NCBI GenBank assembly: GCA_964428225.1
Contig: CAYRXS010000056.1
Location: 1-28,881, forward strand
Length of the DNA: 28,881 bases
Source: JBFMCU01 sp964428225
GTDB taxonomy: Bacteria > Planctomycetota > UBA1135 > GCA-002686595
Direction: 5' to 3'
Shown here: piece by piece, positions 1 through 8,352 of the stretch
Layout: each line of letters opens with the position of its first letter
How positions within the stretch are numbered: position 1 is the first letter of the stretch
The notes under the pieces: generated by a model
What the model was told of the DNA's origin: nothing
What the model saw: only the letters and a program-made list of their open reading frames with translations
Databases searched by the model: none
Made by a program: the position numbers and the translations under genes

Positions 1-24
1 GCGAATCGTCGAGACGCCCGGGGT

Positions 25-840
25 TCAGTCCTCCGTGCTCCCGATCTCTCGCCCGAGGCGCATCTGCGTGTCTCGCTCGATCTGGCGCACGCGCTCGCGA
101 GTCAATCCGACGACCTTCCCGATCTCCTTCAGGGTCATCGGGTTCTGGTCCTTCCCGAGCCCGTACCGCAGGCGCAGGATGGTCGCCTCCCTCTGGTCGA
201 TGTCGTCCAGCAGATCACGCAGACGCCGCACCAGATCCGCTTGCTGCGTCTCCTCGTCGGGAGAGAGCATCCGCTCGTCCCGTACGGTCTCCTGGTTGCC
301 CGTGAGCACGTCGAGAGAGATCTGGGCGCCGTTCGCGGTCGTCTGGATCGTCTGCTTCAGCAGCTTCCAGCTCTCCCGAGGGATACCCAGCTCGCGCGCG
401 ACCTCCTCGACGTTCGGGTGTCTGCCGAGCCGGTAGGTCAGCTCCCGCGCGACGCCCCGCCACTTCGAGATCAACTCCGCCATGTAGCCGGGGATCCGCA
501 CCGACTGCACCGAGTTCGTCAGGGCGCGACGAATCGCCTGCTTGATCCACCAGGAGCCGTAGGTCGAGAAGCGGCATCCCATCTCGGGATCGAATTTCTC
601 CGCCGCCTTGAGCAGGCCGATGTTCCCCTCCGCGATCAGGTCCTGGAGACTCAATCCGCGCTCGGCATAGGTCTTCGCGATCGAGACGACGAGCCGCAGG
701 TTGGCGCGAATGAGGTGCTCTCTCGCCTCGAGATCTCCGGCCTGAATGCGGATTCCGAGCTCGCGCTCCTCCTCGGCGCACAGCAGGGGAACTTCGTTGA
801 TCTCCCGGAGGTAGGTCTCCAGGCAGCGCTCGGCAGAAAT
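25..840 (-). CDS. RpoD-like sigma-70 family sigma factor (probable ATT start)
   Basis: This is a housekeeping-type sigma factor that directs RNA polymerase to promoters. The predicted protein has 271 residues. Region 1.2 is at about 9-31 (YLREINEVPLL), region 2 at about 45-105 with the RpoD-box-like stretch DPEMGCRFSTYGSWWIKQAI, region 3 follows, and region 4 carries the helix-turn-helix LKEIGKVVGLTRERVRQIE at about 237-256. Region 1.1 is absent, as in the short RpoD-like sigma factors of planctomycetes. No ATG, GTG or TTG lies sensibly in front of region 1.2: the nearest upstream ATG and GTG codons would add over 75 basic, low-complexity residues and reach into the divergent gene. An ATT at 838-840 is preceded by a perfect AAGGAG six bases away, so I place the start there. 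The frame stays open further upstream, so the start is less certain than the family. It is transcribed divergently from the HPr-like gene. Confidence 0.9.
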   Translation of the reverse strand: MSAERCLETYLREINEVPLLCAEEERELGIRIQAGDLEAREHLIRANLRLVVSIAKTYAERGLSLQDLIAEGNIGLLKAAEKFDPEMGCRFSTYGSWWIKQAIRRALTNSVQSVRIPGYMAELISKWRGVARELTYRLGRHPNVEEVARELGIPRESWKLLKQTIQTTANGAQISLDVLTGNQETVRDERMLSPDEETQQADLVRRLRDLLDDIDQREATILRLRYGLGKDQNPMTLKEIGKVVGLTRERVRQIERDTQMRLGREIGSTED

Positions 841-846
841 GGCAGA

Positions 847-852
847 CTCCTT
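847..852 (-). promoter_or_regulatory. Shine-Dalgarno site that sets an ATT start codon
   Basis: Read on the minus strand the sequence is AAGGAG, six bases, then ATT. It is one of the best ribosome binding sites in the window and it lies just where homologous sigma factors begin. This is the evidence for a rare AUU start, of the kind known for infC. Confidence 0.55.
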
Positions 853-1072
853 GGGTGTGACGGGGAACGTGCTGAGGATCCGGGGAGTGCGACGGAGCGG
901 GCTCGAGAGCCTCCGCAGCCCTCGAGCGATGGAATCGGTACGGGCCGATGCGCGTCTTGAGCCCGATCGCGCTTCCGAGCGAAAAGCAGCGCCACGGCCG
1001 CGTTTCCGATCGCCAGAGCGGTTTGGTAGGCTGAGCCTCGGCGGATACCCCAAATGGGGCTCCAAACACACC

Positions 1073-2383
1073 GTGAGCGAGATTTCCTTTGAAGAGCTCG
1101 TCGAGGAACACCAGTTCGTCGACATCCTGCAGCCGCATGCGGAGGAGTTCCTCCGTCTGTCCAACACTCTGCTCAGCGCGGGCGGAGTGATCTGGAACAA
1201 GAAGCACTACTACCAGCTCCTCAACGAAACGGACACCTTCGAGTCCGTCCTGGACGACTTCGGCGCCCGCTACAACCGGACATACGGTTACCTCACCGAA
1301 ATGGTGGCTTCGCTGCGCTGGTTTGCGCACTCGGGGTACAGCCTCACGCACCACATGCGGCGGCTCGAGTCCTACGACGCGGAGCGCTGCTTCGACGAGG
1401 AAGAGCGAGCCCAGTCTCGAGCCAACCTCGACGAGACGCGGGTTCGAATGCGCACGTATGCCACGAGGCTCCTGGAAGCGATACGTGCCGAGATTGCGCG
1501 CCTGGGCATGGATACGACGTCCGAATCGTATCCCGAGGAGAAGTTCACTCCGGTGACCGCTCGCCGTCGTCTGCCTCGCAACGTGGGCCAGGCGGACTTC
1601 ATTGATGAAGAGCAGAAGATCGCCGAGGTGGCGTCCCGGTACCTGAAGGCCGGCGACGTGCTCGCAGAAATCGGCGCGAAACGGATCGAGGACCCGGAAG
1701 CTCGCTCGAAGTACCTGGCGGAGCATTGCACGGAAGAGCAAGCACGGGTTTACGAAGCCAAGGTGCACAACCTGCAGTCGATGTACGACACGCACATCGC
1801 GAACACGGTGCTCGAGTCGAAGGACGCGCGACTGCACCGAATTCGAGGGCATGCTTCCGCGACACTGCACCTGATCGAGGCGGTCACCTACCTGACGCAC
1901 TTCGTGGAACGCCACGAGGGAGGAGGGCGAACCGGTGAGGGCAAGGAGCGAGTCGGCAAGCTCATCTGCCGCTTCGAGGTTCAGGACATCATCCTGAACG
2001 GGCTCCTGTACTGGGCGAACCGTTACATGCAAGCCGGGGCCGATGCCGCACAGAGTCTCCTGCCCTCTTACCTGAAGGTGCAGAACTTGGAGGTCCTGCT
2101 GCCGGACTACGTCTCGCTACACGCGCGTCCCGTTGCCCTGATCGTGGGGATCGTGAATCGATACGGCACGCCGGTCGAGATGGAGGCCGGAGGCATCGTC
2201 GCCAACGCGGGGTCCATCTTGAAGATGCTCATGGTCGTGGGGTCGAACCCGGACGAGAAGAAGTTCCTCTTCCGCGGCAACACTCGACCCTTGCGCGACA
2301 TCAAGCTGCTGTTCGAGCACGACTTGGGCGAGCGTGGCATGAACACGCTCCCGTCCGAGCTCAGCTATCTCCACGAGCGCTGA
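1073..2383 (+). CDS. Large protein with C-terminal HPr-like phosphocarrier domain
   Basis: The predicted protein has 436 residues from a GTG at 1073. An ATG at 839 in the same frame is possible but would add arginine-rich, unlikely sequence. Residues 1 to about 335 match no family I recognise. They are largely helical and charged, with many Tyr and Trp. The last 95 residues look like HPr: VSLHARPVALIV with His350 at the position of phosphoacceptor His15, and NAGSILKMLMVVG with Ser381 at the position of regulatory Ser46. The 31-residue spacing between them equals that in free HPr. HPr carries phosphate from PTS enzyme I; phosphorylation of the serine is normally done by HPr kinase. Neither partner gene, nor any sugar transporter, is in the window, so a regulatory rather than transport role is an inference. 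It shares an upstream region of about 230 bp with the sigma factor gene. Confidence 0.85.
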   Translation: MSEISFEELVEEHQFVDILQPHAEEFLRLSNTLLSAGGVIWNKKHYYQLLNETDTFESVLDDFGARYNRTYGYLTEMVASLRWFAHSGYSLTHHMRRLESYDAERCFDEEERAQSRANLDETRVRMRTYATRLLEAIRAEIARLGMDTTSESYPEEKFTPVTARRRLPRNVGQADFIDEEQKIAEVASRYLKAGDVLAEIGAKRIEDPEARSKYLAEHCTEEQARVYEAKVHNLQSMYDTHIANTVLESKDARLHRIRGHASATLHLIEAVTYLTHFVERHEGGGRTGEGKERVGKLICRFEVQDIILNGLLYWANRYMQAGADAAQSLLPSYLKVQNLEVLLPDYVSLHARPVALIVGIVNRYGTPVEMEAGGIVANAGSILKMLMVVGSNPDEKKFLFRGNTRPLRDIKLLFEHDLGERGMNTLPSELSYLHER

Positions 2384-2410
2384 TCCGCTTCCCGCGACGG
2401 AGGGGGCTCG

Positions 2411-3145
2411 TCAAAGACCGAGCGCGAGCCGGTCGGCCAGAACAGGCGGGAGACCCGCGCGGCGAATCCGATCGGCCTCGGCTGCGATGTCGTACTCGCA
2501 GCGACGGATCCAGATCCGGGAACGGTTGCTGTCGTAGACGACGTAGGCGGTGCGAGGATCCTCGTCCCGCGGCTGGCCCACGCTGCCGACGTTGATGAGG
2601 GCCTTGAGGGCGTCGTGGAGGTGGATCTCGCTGTCCAGCGTGTAGGCCGAGCGATCCGGGGCGTCGGCGAGGCGGAGGACGGTCAGGGGGACGTGGCTGT
2701 GGCCCACGAAACAGACCGGCCGCTGCATCACCTCGAGGGAGGGATCGGCGTCCGTGCTGCTCAGGATGTAGTCGAAGAGGTCGGGGCGGTAGAGCGTGCC
2801 ATGGGCAACCTGGCAGTCTTCCAGCGTGGCCACGAGGGGGAGCGCCCGGAGCCAGTCGATCTCACCCGGGGTGAGAACCGAGCGCGTCCACTGGACCGCG
2901 GCCCGGGCGTAGGGATTGAACGTGAGCGCGTCGATCTCCCCCGCGCAGGCAGCGTCGTGGTTGCCCTTGACGACGACCGCGCCACGGGAGGACAGGATGT
3001 CGATGCACTGCCGGGGCGCCGCGCCGTAACCGATCACGTCCCCCACGCTCACGATCATGTCGACGCCCTCCCTGTCGAGGTGATCCAGCACCGTTTCGAG
3101 CGCAGACAGGTTTCCGTGAATGTCTCCGAGGACCCCGTATTTCAT
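2411..3145 (-). CDS. Metallophosphoesterase (YfcE/MJ0936-like)
   Basis: This 244-residue protein is a calcineurin-like phosphoesterase with a two-metal active site. All family motifs are visible: GDIHGN at residues 7-12, GDVIGYG starting at 35, GNHD at 61-64, an AHGT motif mid-protein and GHSH further on. The short single-domain form resembles the YfcE/MJ0936 group of phosphodiesterases, whose natural substrates are mostly unknown. The start is the ATG at 3145 because GVLGDIHGN must sit near the N-terminus; an ATG 48 bases upstream in the same frame would only add a basic tail. It lies 75 bp downstream of a membrane protein gene on the same strand and probably shares its transcript. It converges with the HPr-like gene across a 27-bp gap. 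Confidence 0.9.
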   Translation of the reverse strand: MKYGVLGDIHGNLSALETVLDHLDREGVDMIVSVGDVIGYGAAPRQCIDILSSRGAVVVKGNHDAACAGEIDALTFNPYARAAVQWTRSVLTPGEIDWLRALPLVATLEDCQVAHGTLYRPDLFDYILSSTDADPSLEVMQRPVCFVGHSHVPLTVLRLADAPDRSAYTLDSEIHLHDALKALINVGSVGQPRDEDPRTAYVVYDSNRSRIWIRRCEYDIAAEADRIRRAGLPPVLADRLALGL

Positions 3146-3220
3146 TGCAACGTTATCCGAATTGGCCACCGTCTTCCTTCTGTGGCCCCTCATGCGGGGC
3201 GAGGGCCAGAGAAAGCGACA

Positions 3221-3937
3221 TCATCGTGCTTCCGGCGTCCCGGCCAGAAGGGGCGCTCGAACCATCCAGGACAGGAAACCGAGGGCGACCACGGGCAGAA
3301 CCCCGGCCGCGCTCTCCAGGGAAGGTCCGTTCGATCCCCCCAGGGCATGCATGTGTCGGGAAGCATCCACTACGGGATGCAGTATCGTCAAGATTCCCCC
3401 GGGAGCCAGGAGTAGGCAGGGCGCAACCCACGCGACGAGCACCAGGACGGAGACGCTCGGTAGGGCGGGGAAGCCAGCTCCCAGGACCAGGAGGGCGAGG
3501 ACGGCCAGGTGGAGGTCCATGGCGAGCACGCCCACCAGGGGCCAGGCGTTCAGCGACCCTGCGTCTCCTCCGGCCGCCACGGCGGCGCCAAGGGCGAGGG
3601 GCAGCTGCATGCCCATGGCGATAAAGAGGAGAGAGGCGAGCTCCGAGAGGAACCGGCGGCCTGCGGGCATGCGCGCCAGGAACTCCCGGGCGCCCGCGAG
3701 GGTGGCCAGGGCGAGAGCGCACCCGAGAAGCGCGGCCGGAAAGCACCAAGCCCGGGCCATCTCCCACGGAGAACCGGCCCCCGCGTGGGCCCCGAAGGGC
3801 AACAGGCGCAGAAGGAGGGGGCACAGCGCGCCCAGGCCCAGCACGAACAACCAGGTCTCGGGCCGCCTTGCGAGGCGGAGCGCTACCCAACGGGGAATCG
3901 ACGCACGAACCACAGCGGGACTTGTACGGGTTCCCAC
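3221..3937 (-). CDS. Polytopic membrane protein, unknown function
   Basis: The 238-residue product has about six hydrophobic segments, for example WLFVLGLGALCPLLLRLL near residues 29-46, and others around 70-85, 105-125, 132-175 and near the C-terminus. The N-terminal tail is short and basic. I see no catalytic or binding motif. The arrangement loosely recalls a small ABC-2-type permease subunit, but no ATPase gene is beside it, so this is only a possibility. The start is GTG at 3937, with GGAGAG directly in front. It is followed by the metallophosphoesterase gene. Very few Lys and many Leu and Ala are typical of a membrane protein in high-GC DNA. An overlapping 64-codon frame upstream, at 3883-4077, has no coding character. 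Confidence 0.65.
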   Translation of the reverse strand: MGTRTSPAVVRASIPRWVALRLARRPETWLFVLGLGALCPLLLRLLPFGAHAGAGSPWEMARAWCFPAALLGCALALATLAGAREFLARMPAGRRFLSELASLLFIAMGMQLPLALGAAVAAGGDAGSLNAWPLVGVLAMDLHLAVLALLVLGAGFPALPSVSVLVLVAWVAPCLLLAPGGILTILHPVVDASRHMHALGGSNGPSLESAAGVLPVVALGFLSWMVRAPLLAGTPEAR

Positions 3938-4123
3938 CTCTCCATTCCAGCCCCCTTCCGCATCACGTTCCTGCCCCGGTGGTGAGCCGTGCTGCCGTGG
4001 TCTAGCGGGCGTGTCGTCGCGGGAGCGGGCGGTGGGCCCCCTGTATCTAGCCTATCCACGATGTAGAGAGTCGACATCTTGTGGTTTGCTGACTACGCTC
4101 ATGGCGAGGCTCGACCTGAGGGG

Positions 4124-4139
4124 TGTTCCACGTGGAACA
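4124..4139. promoter_or_regulatory. parS: parS centromere site
   Basis: The sequence TGTTCCACGTGGAACA is a perfect 16-bp palindrome. It differs from the widespread bacterial parS consensus TGTTTCACGTGAAACA only at the two symmetric positions that commonly vary. It lies 83 bp upstream of the parB start codon, a usual place for chromosomal parS. ParB dimers would load here, spread as CTP-bound clamps and guide origin segregation. It may also affect parB expression. Confidence 0.9.
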
Positions 4140-4222
4140 ACTCGTCGATCGTCGGTAACCACCGCTCAGCCTCTCCGTCCTTCAAGGGAACGATCACCCT
4201 CTTCACCGCTATCGAAACGATC

Positions 4223-5107
4223 ATGGAAAAGCGACTCGGCCGCGGCCTCGGCTCTCTGCTCTCCCCTCCCAAGGCCGAGGAGGGTTATCACGAGATCTCC
4301 CTCCGCCGGATCCGTCCGAATCCCTTCCAGCCCCGCAAGGCGGTGGATGCCGAGGACCTGAAGCTCCTCCGGGATAGCATCGCAAGCCACGGCGTTCTTC
4401 AGCCGGTCGTGGTTCGGCCACGGGGCGACGATTTCGAGCTGATCGCCGGGGAGCGCCGCTGGCGAGCAGCGCGCCTAGCTGGTCTCGAGGCCGTGCCTGC
4501 CGTCGTGCGAGACGGGGTGTCCGACGGGGAGATGCTGGAGCTCGCGCTGGTGGAAAACGTCCAGCGCCGGGACCTGAATCCCATCGAGAAGGCCGACGGA
4601 TACCGGCGGTTGATGGACTCCCTCGGGATCACCCAGGAGGCCGTGGCAGCGAAGGTGGGGCTGCGGAGGTCCACCATTGCCAACCACCTTCGACTGCTCG
4701 AGCTGCCGGAGGAGGTTCGAGAGGCCGTTGGAAAGCGTGCTCTGAGTATGGGGCATGCCCGCGCGCTCCTGGGCTTACCCGTCAAGGAAGACCGGATCTC
4801 GCTGATGCAGGAGACGGTCGCCGAGGATCTGTCCGTGCGAGAAGTGGAGCGCAGGGTCCGCGCCGCTCTCGGCCGCATCCCTCAACCCCAGGACGGGAAC
4901 GGGAAGGAGAGGATCGAAAGCGCTGCCCCGTCGGCCGAGGTGCCGCCGTGGGCCAAGGAGATCGAGGACCGGCTTCGCCAGAGTCTCGAAACCCGGGTGG
5001 AACTCGTCCATGGCCCGGGATTCCGGGGGAAGATCCAGATCGAGTACTTCGATCGCGATCAGCTCGACCGACTCATCCAGCGCCTGGCGCCCGCTCCGAC
5101 CGTCTGA
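4223..5107 (+). CDS. parB: Chromosome partitioning protein ParB
   Basis: ParB is the CTP-dependent DNA clamp that binds parS and, with ParA, segregates chromosome origins. The 294-residue product begins MEKRLGRGLGSLL, a typical ParB start that includes the basic ParA-stimulating motif. The N-terminal domain has IRPNPFQPRK, then the CTP-binding box GERRWRAARLAG, then ENVQRRDLNPIEKA. The central helix-turn-helix region is at about 125-165 (GITQEAVAAKVGLRRSTIANHLRLL), and the C-terminal dimerisation domain includes IEYFDRDQLDRLI. The ATG at 4223 was chosen because it yields this N-terminus; the frame is open upstream, but the extra sequence spans the parS site. A clear Shine-Dalgarno is lacking. 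No parA is adjacent: the neighbour is a divergent membrane protein gene, so ParA must be encoded elsewhere if present. Confidence 0.96.
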   Translation: MEKRLGRGLGSLLSPPKAEEGYHEISLRRIRPNPFQPRKAVDAEDLKLLRDSIASHGVLQPVVVRPRGDDFELIAGERRWRAARLAGLEAVPAVVRDGVSDGEMLELALVENVQRRDLNPIEKADGYRRLMDSLGITQEAVAAKVGLRRSTIANHLRLLELPEEVREAVGKRALSMGHARALLGLPVKEDRISLMQETVAEDLSVREVERRVRAALGRIPQPQDGNGKERIESAAPSAEVPPWAKEIEDRLRQSLETRVELVHGPGFRGKIQIEYFDRDQLDRLIQRLAPAPTV

Positions 5108-5114
5108 CCCGGAG

Positions 5115-5128
5115 GTCGGCGCCCCGAC
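5115..5128. terminator. Short GC hairpin between convergent genes
   Basis: GTCGG and CCGAC form a five-base-pair stem around a four-base loop, just after the parB stop and just before the stop of the convergent cyclophilin gene. No T-run follows on either strand, so intrinsic termination is unproven. Confidence 0.35.
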
Positions 5129-5137
5129 GGATCCCGG

Positions 5138-6205
5138 TCACTCGGAGACGATCTCGGTCGACTCGACAAGAACCGCCGTTTCTGGTGTCTCGTGACCCTT
5201 GAGCGGGCTGACTGCGATCGAATCCACCACGGAGGCGCCCTCGAGAACGGCTCCGAACACGACGTAGCGCTCGTCGAGGTCGTGACGTTCCGCTGCCGTG
5301 ATGTAGAACTGGCATCCGGAGGATTCCACGTCCCCGCCCTTCTTCGCCATGGCCAGGACGTGGGGGAAGTGGCGGAGGCCATTGGGCTCGGCGGCGACGG
5401 TGTAGCCTGCGTCTCCGAGTCCCCAGGTCTCCTCGCCTCCCGCGATGGAGTTGGGATCTCCGCCCTGGATCAGCTGGTTCGGCACGACGCGGTGGAATCG
5501 CGTGTTGTCGTAAAACCCTTCACTGCAATGGGTAAGGAAGTTGGCGACGTGCTGGGGGGCCTCGTCTCGATACAGGCCGAGGAGAATGTCGCCCGCATCG
5601 GTGTGGAGCCGGACCCTCGGCGATCCCTCCGGCAGCGGGGGATTCGCAAACAGGAGGGGATGCGCCGCTTCCCACGCCTCGATCTCCGCCAAGCGCGCTT
5701 CGACGAAGGCGTTCAGAGTCTGGGGCTCCCCGCCCTCGTCGAAGGGGTAGGACAGGCTCGCCACGGGATGATCCGGCCACCTCTCCTGCAAATCGGCCAG
5801 GGCGACCTTGGCGCCCGCGAAATCCTCATTCCGCAGGAGCCCACCGATCTCGAGGGCCTTCGCCCACGGGCCGGCGGGGTCGTCCGCCAGCTCGTCGGAG
5901 AGCTGGGCCAGGACGGAGGCCTCGCGGAAGATCACGGTGGCAGGATTCGAGAAACCGCGAAGCTGTCCGGTGCCACCGGGAATGCGCCCGCCGCCGAAAG
6001 AAACGTCCTCGAGAAGCCGATCCCAGCTGCCGGTGGCCGTGGCCTGTGACTGCAGGGTACGGCACTGCCGCACGATGATGGTGAGCGTGACGGCCACGAC
6101 TACAACGAGGGCAGTCTTCCAGTTGCGCTCCACGAAGAGGTGGAGGGCGGTCCGGTCCGTGGTCGACGCGATCGTGATCGATGTCGGTGCTTTGTGTTTG
6201 GCCAT
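5138..6205 (-). CDS. Membrane-anchored cyclophilin-type peptidylprolyl isomerase
   Basis: This protein should speed proline cis-trans isomerisation during folding outside the cytoplasm. The 355-residue product has a single transmembrane segment at about 31-46 (TALVVVVAVTLTIIV) after a short basic N-terminus. A helical linker follows at about 60-185, possibly TPR-like. The cyclophilin domain spans about 197-350. Visible cyclophilin signatures are RFHRVVP, with Arg239 at the catalytic arginine position, LIQGGDP at 245-251, SSGCQFYI and VVFGAVLEG. The helical linker makes it longer than a free cyclophilin of about 165 residues. The ATG at 6205 was chosen because it stands just ahead of the anchor; the frame is open for 144 more codons upstream but these are Arg- and Pro-rich and non-coding in character. 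GAGG lies about six to seven bases in front of the ATG. Confidence 0.93.
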   Translation of the reverse strand: MAKHKAPTSITIASTTDRTALHLFVERNWKTALVVVVAVTLTIIVRQCRTLQSQATATGSWDRLLEDVSFGGGRIPGGTGQLRGFSNPATVIFREASVLAQLSDELADDPAGPWAKALEIGGLLRNEDFAGAKVALADLQERWPDHPVASLSYPFDEGGEPQTLNAFVEARLAEIEAWEAAHPLLFANPPLPEGSPRVRLHTDAGDILLGLYRDEAPQHVANFLTHCSEGFYDNTRFHRVVPNQLIQGGDPNSIAGGEETWGLGDAGYTVAAEPNGLRHFPHVLAMAKKGGDVESSGCQFYITAAERHDLDERYVVFGAVLEGASVVDSIAVSPLKGHETPETAVLVESTEIVSE

Positions 6206-6657
6206 AGGGGGCCTCGGCGGGGGCAGGCGAGTGGCCCCCAAAGGGCCGGCATGTGGGCGGCAAAGAGGGCCTTTCCTGCTGCGACGGCTCCGCCGGGGGG
6301 GCGGCAGCCGCGGAGTGGAGATCGGATTCTCAGAGATGCGGTGACGCGCCGGGCCGGGCCAGAAAGCGGGGAGGCCGTCTCGAGCTCCACCACGGGGCGG
6401 AACACATCGGAACCTCCGGGCTTTTCTGACGGACGAGCCCTCGGGTGGGTCACCGGGGCGACAATGGTTAATATGCAAAGCGTCCTGGCGCAAGGGGCGC
6501 CTTGAGAGTCCTTGTCGATCGGGCTCGCGAGTGCCCCTGTGCGTGGGTTCCGGCCCGGGGCGCCCATCGCCTGGCTCCCGCCGGAACCGTCCGCAGGCCA
6601 CGTGGCCCGCCAGATACCCCGAGCCACCGGCGAACACCCCCCCGGCCCACCGACGTC
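6206..6657. other. Divergent intergenic region, 452 bp
   Basis: This gap lies between the starts of the cyclophilin gene and the plus-strand secreted protein gene and should hold promoters for both. The only AT-rich island is TTAATAT at 6468-6474, which could serve as a -10 element, but no matching -35 is seen at a good distance. The remainder is GC-rich and shows no coding or RNA gene. Confidence 0.4.
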
Positions 6658-8217
6658 ATGCTGGTCTCACCCCTCCTGCTCTCCCTCGCCTCCTGCCTTC
6701 CTCCCTCCGGCCCGGCACTGACCACCCCATCCGCCCCGGGGGCGCTGGAGCCGGCGTCCTCGGTGGTCCCGAGCCAAGACGATCTCCTCGACGAATACGA
6801 GAAGCGCCGGGAAGCCGCCGAGGGTGACACGAAGAAGCTCTGGGAAGTCGCGAACTGGTGCGAGGCCAACGAGCTCACCAAGCAGTTCCGATCCGTGCTG
6901 CGAGCCATCGTCAAGCTCGACGACGACGATCGGAAGGCGCACGAGCTTCTTGGTCATGTGTACTACGACGAGCAGTGGTTCGTCTCCAAGAAGAAGATGG
7001 AGGCCTACAAGAAGAAGCACGAGGCCGAGCTGCGCAAGGAAGCAGAGCGCAGGGCCAAGGAAGAAGGCCTCGTGCGCCATGGTGACGAGTGGGTTCGGCC
7101 CGAAGACGTTCCCCTTCTCGAGAAGGGATTCATCAAAGACGAGAACGGCAACTGGATCGATCCGGAGGAACAGAAGAAGCTCGCCGAGGGCTGGGTTCGA
7201 CAGGACCTCGAATGGGTTTCACCGGACGAGAAGGCGAACATCGACAAGGGCCTGTGGAAGTGCGGCGACAGCTGGCTTTCGCTATCCGATGCCGACGCGT
7301 TCCACGCGGAGATCGGGAAGTGGTGGACGATCCCGGGTGAAAACTTCCTCCTCTACAGCACGTGCACGCGCAAGCTGTCGATGGACGCCCAGATCGAAAT
7401 CGACCACGCCTACCACGATCTCATCCGCATCTTCGGTACGGAGCCGGTGCAGAAGCCGCACCTGCTCGTGCTGAACACGCTCGAGCAATACAGCAGCTTC
7501 GCGCAAGGTGATCAGGTTGCACGGAGGATGCCGGCCGATGCAGAGGGATTCTCCTCCCTTCACGGCGCCTTCTTTGCAGACATGTGGATGACGATCGACA
7601 TGGAAGCACAGAAGGTGGAATACCTGGGCGCCGGTGTCAGCTACTGGGACACCAGCTCGGACGCCAACAATCGCTTCGGTCGGTTGTGGGTGCGCCACGC
7701 AGCCGGACAGTCGTTCGTCGAGCAACTCGATCCGAGCACGAAGACCATGAAGAAGTTCCTGTCGGGATCCGCGGGCGGATTCCCCTCCGAGGACTTCTGG
7801 GAGGAGAAAAGCATCCCCCGCTGGTTCCGCTACGGTGCCGCGGTGTACGTGGAACGCTACTTCGTCGATTCCTTCGTGGCCGCCGGCGCGAATCCCCACT
7901 GGACTCGCGAATGGTCCGCCGGGAACATCGCGAGCCAGGGAGGCCTGGATCCCCTGGACCGCATCTTCGATTTCGCCATCACGCTCGACGACATCCGAGC
8001 GTCCTCCAAGCTGCTCAACGAGGCGGGACTCCTCGTGGCCTTCCTCGCCGACGGGGAATGCGAGCCGCTGCAGAAAGAGCACGAGACCCTGAAAGCCGCC
8101 CTCCGGAAGGCGAAGGGGAATCCGAAGCACTGGAAGGACGCGAGTAAGTCTTTCAAGAAGATCGAGAAGCTGCTGAAGAGCAACGAAGAGGCGCTCGAGG
8201 CTTTCGCGAAGCTCTAG
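6658..8217 (+). CDS. Secreted protein with four short W-containing repeats and a peptidase-like C-terminal domain
   Basis: The 519-residue product begins with a short signal peptide (MLVSPLLLSLASC); the Cys at residue 13 could also be a lipoprotein site. A helical charged region is followed by four tandem repeats of about 20 residues at about 137-208, each built as G-aromatic or Leu-V/I-R/K-four residues-W-V/I/L, for example GLVRHGDEWV, GFIKDENGNWI, GWVRQDLEWV and GLWKCGDSWL. The region from about 230 onward resembles the DUF1570-type zincin-like domains found in planctomycetes, with PRWFRYGAAVYVERYF near the end, but I find no HExxH motif, so a degenerate or non-catalytic domain is likely. 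These family links are from memory and uncertain. ATG 6658 was chosen because the signal peptide starts there. It leads a run of five plus-strand genes. Confidence 0.75.
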   Translation: MLVSPLLLSLASCLPPSGPALTTPSAPGALEPASSVVPSQDDLLDEYEKRREAAEGDTKKLWEVANWCEANELTKQFRSVLRAIVKLDDDDRKAHELLGHVYYDEQWFVSKKKMEAYKKKHEAELRKEAERRAKEEGLVRHGDEWVRPEDVPLLEKGFIKDENGNWIDPEEQKKLAEGWVRQDLEWVSPDEKANIDKGLWKCGDSWLSLSDADAFHAEIGKWWTIPGENFLLYSTCTRKLSMDAQIEIDHAYHDLIRIFGTEPVQKPHLLVLNTLEQYSSFAQGDQVARRMPADAEGFSSLHGAFFADMWMTIDMEAQKVEYLGAGVSYWDTSSDANNRFGRLWVRHAAGQSFVEQLDPSTKTMKKFLSGSAGGFPSEDFWEEKSIPRWFRYGAAVYVERYFVDSFVAAGANPHWTREWSAGNIASQGGLDPLDRIFDFAITLDDIRASSKLLNEAGLLVAFLADGECEPLQKEHETLKAALRKAKGNPKHWKDASKSFKKIEKLLKSNEEALEAFAKL

Positions 8218-8352
8218 GCTGGCCGCGATCCTCGCGAGGAAGCCCATCGATCACTTCACCCACGACGTATCCCGAGGCACCCAGGACGTCAAGAACGGCC
8301 TGACGAACGAAACCCACGGCGCGTCCCGCACGGGCCAATCCACGACCGAACC

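Noticed and set aside
215..2032. Long minus-strand open frame of 605 codons across the sigma and HPr-like genes
   Set aside because: It is a shadow frame typical of high-GC DNA; it crosses two clear protein families in other frames and its product has no coherent domain.
4040..4080. Possible DnaA box or origin near parB
   Set aside because: Only one poor match (CTATCCACG) is present, with no cluster and no AT-rich unwinding region, and dnaA, dnaN and gyrB are absent.
3120..4361. Plus-strand open frame of 413 codons opposite the membrane protein
   Set aside because: The product is Arg-, Ser- and Pro-rich without motifs, and it runs into parB in a different frame.
8229..8240. Palindrome TCCTCGCGAGGA after the repeat-containing secreted protein gene
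   Set aside because: It is a 12-bp palindrome with no T-run, and such short GC palindromes are expected by chance here.
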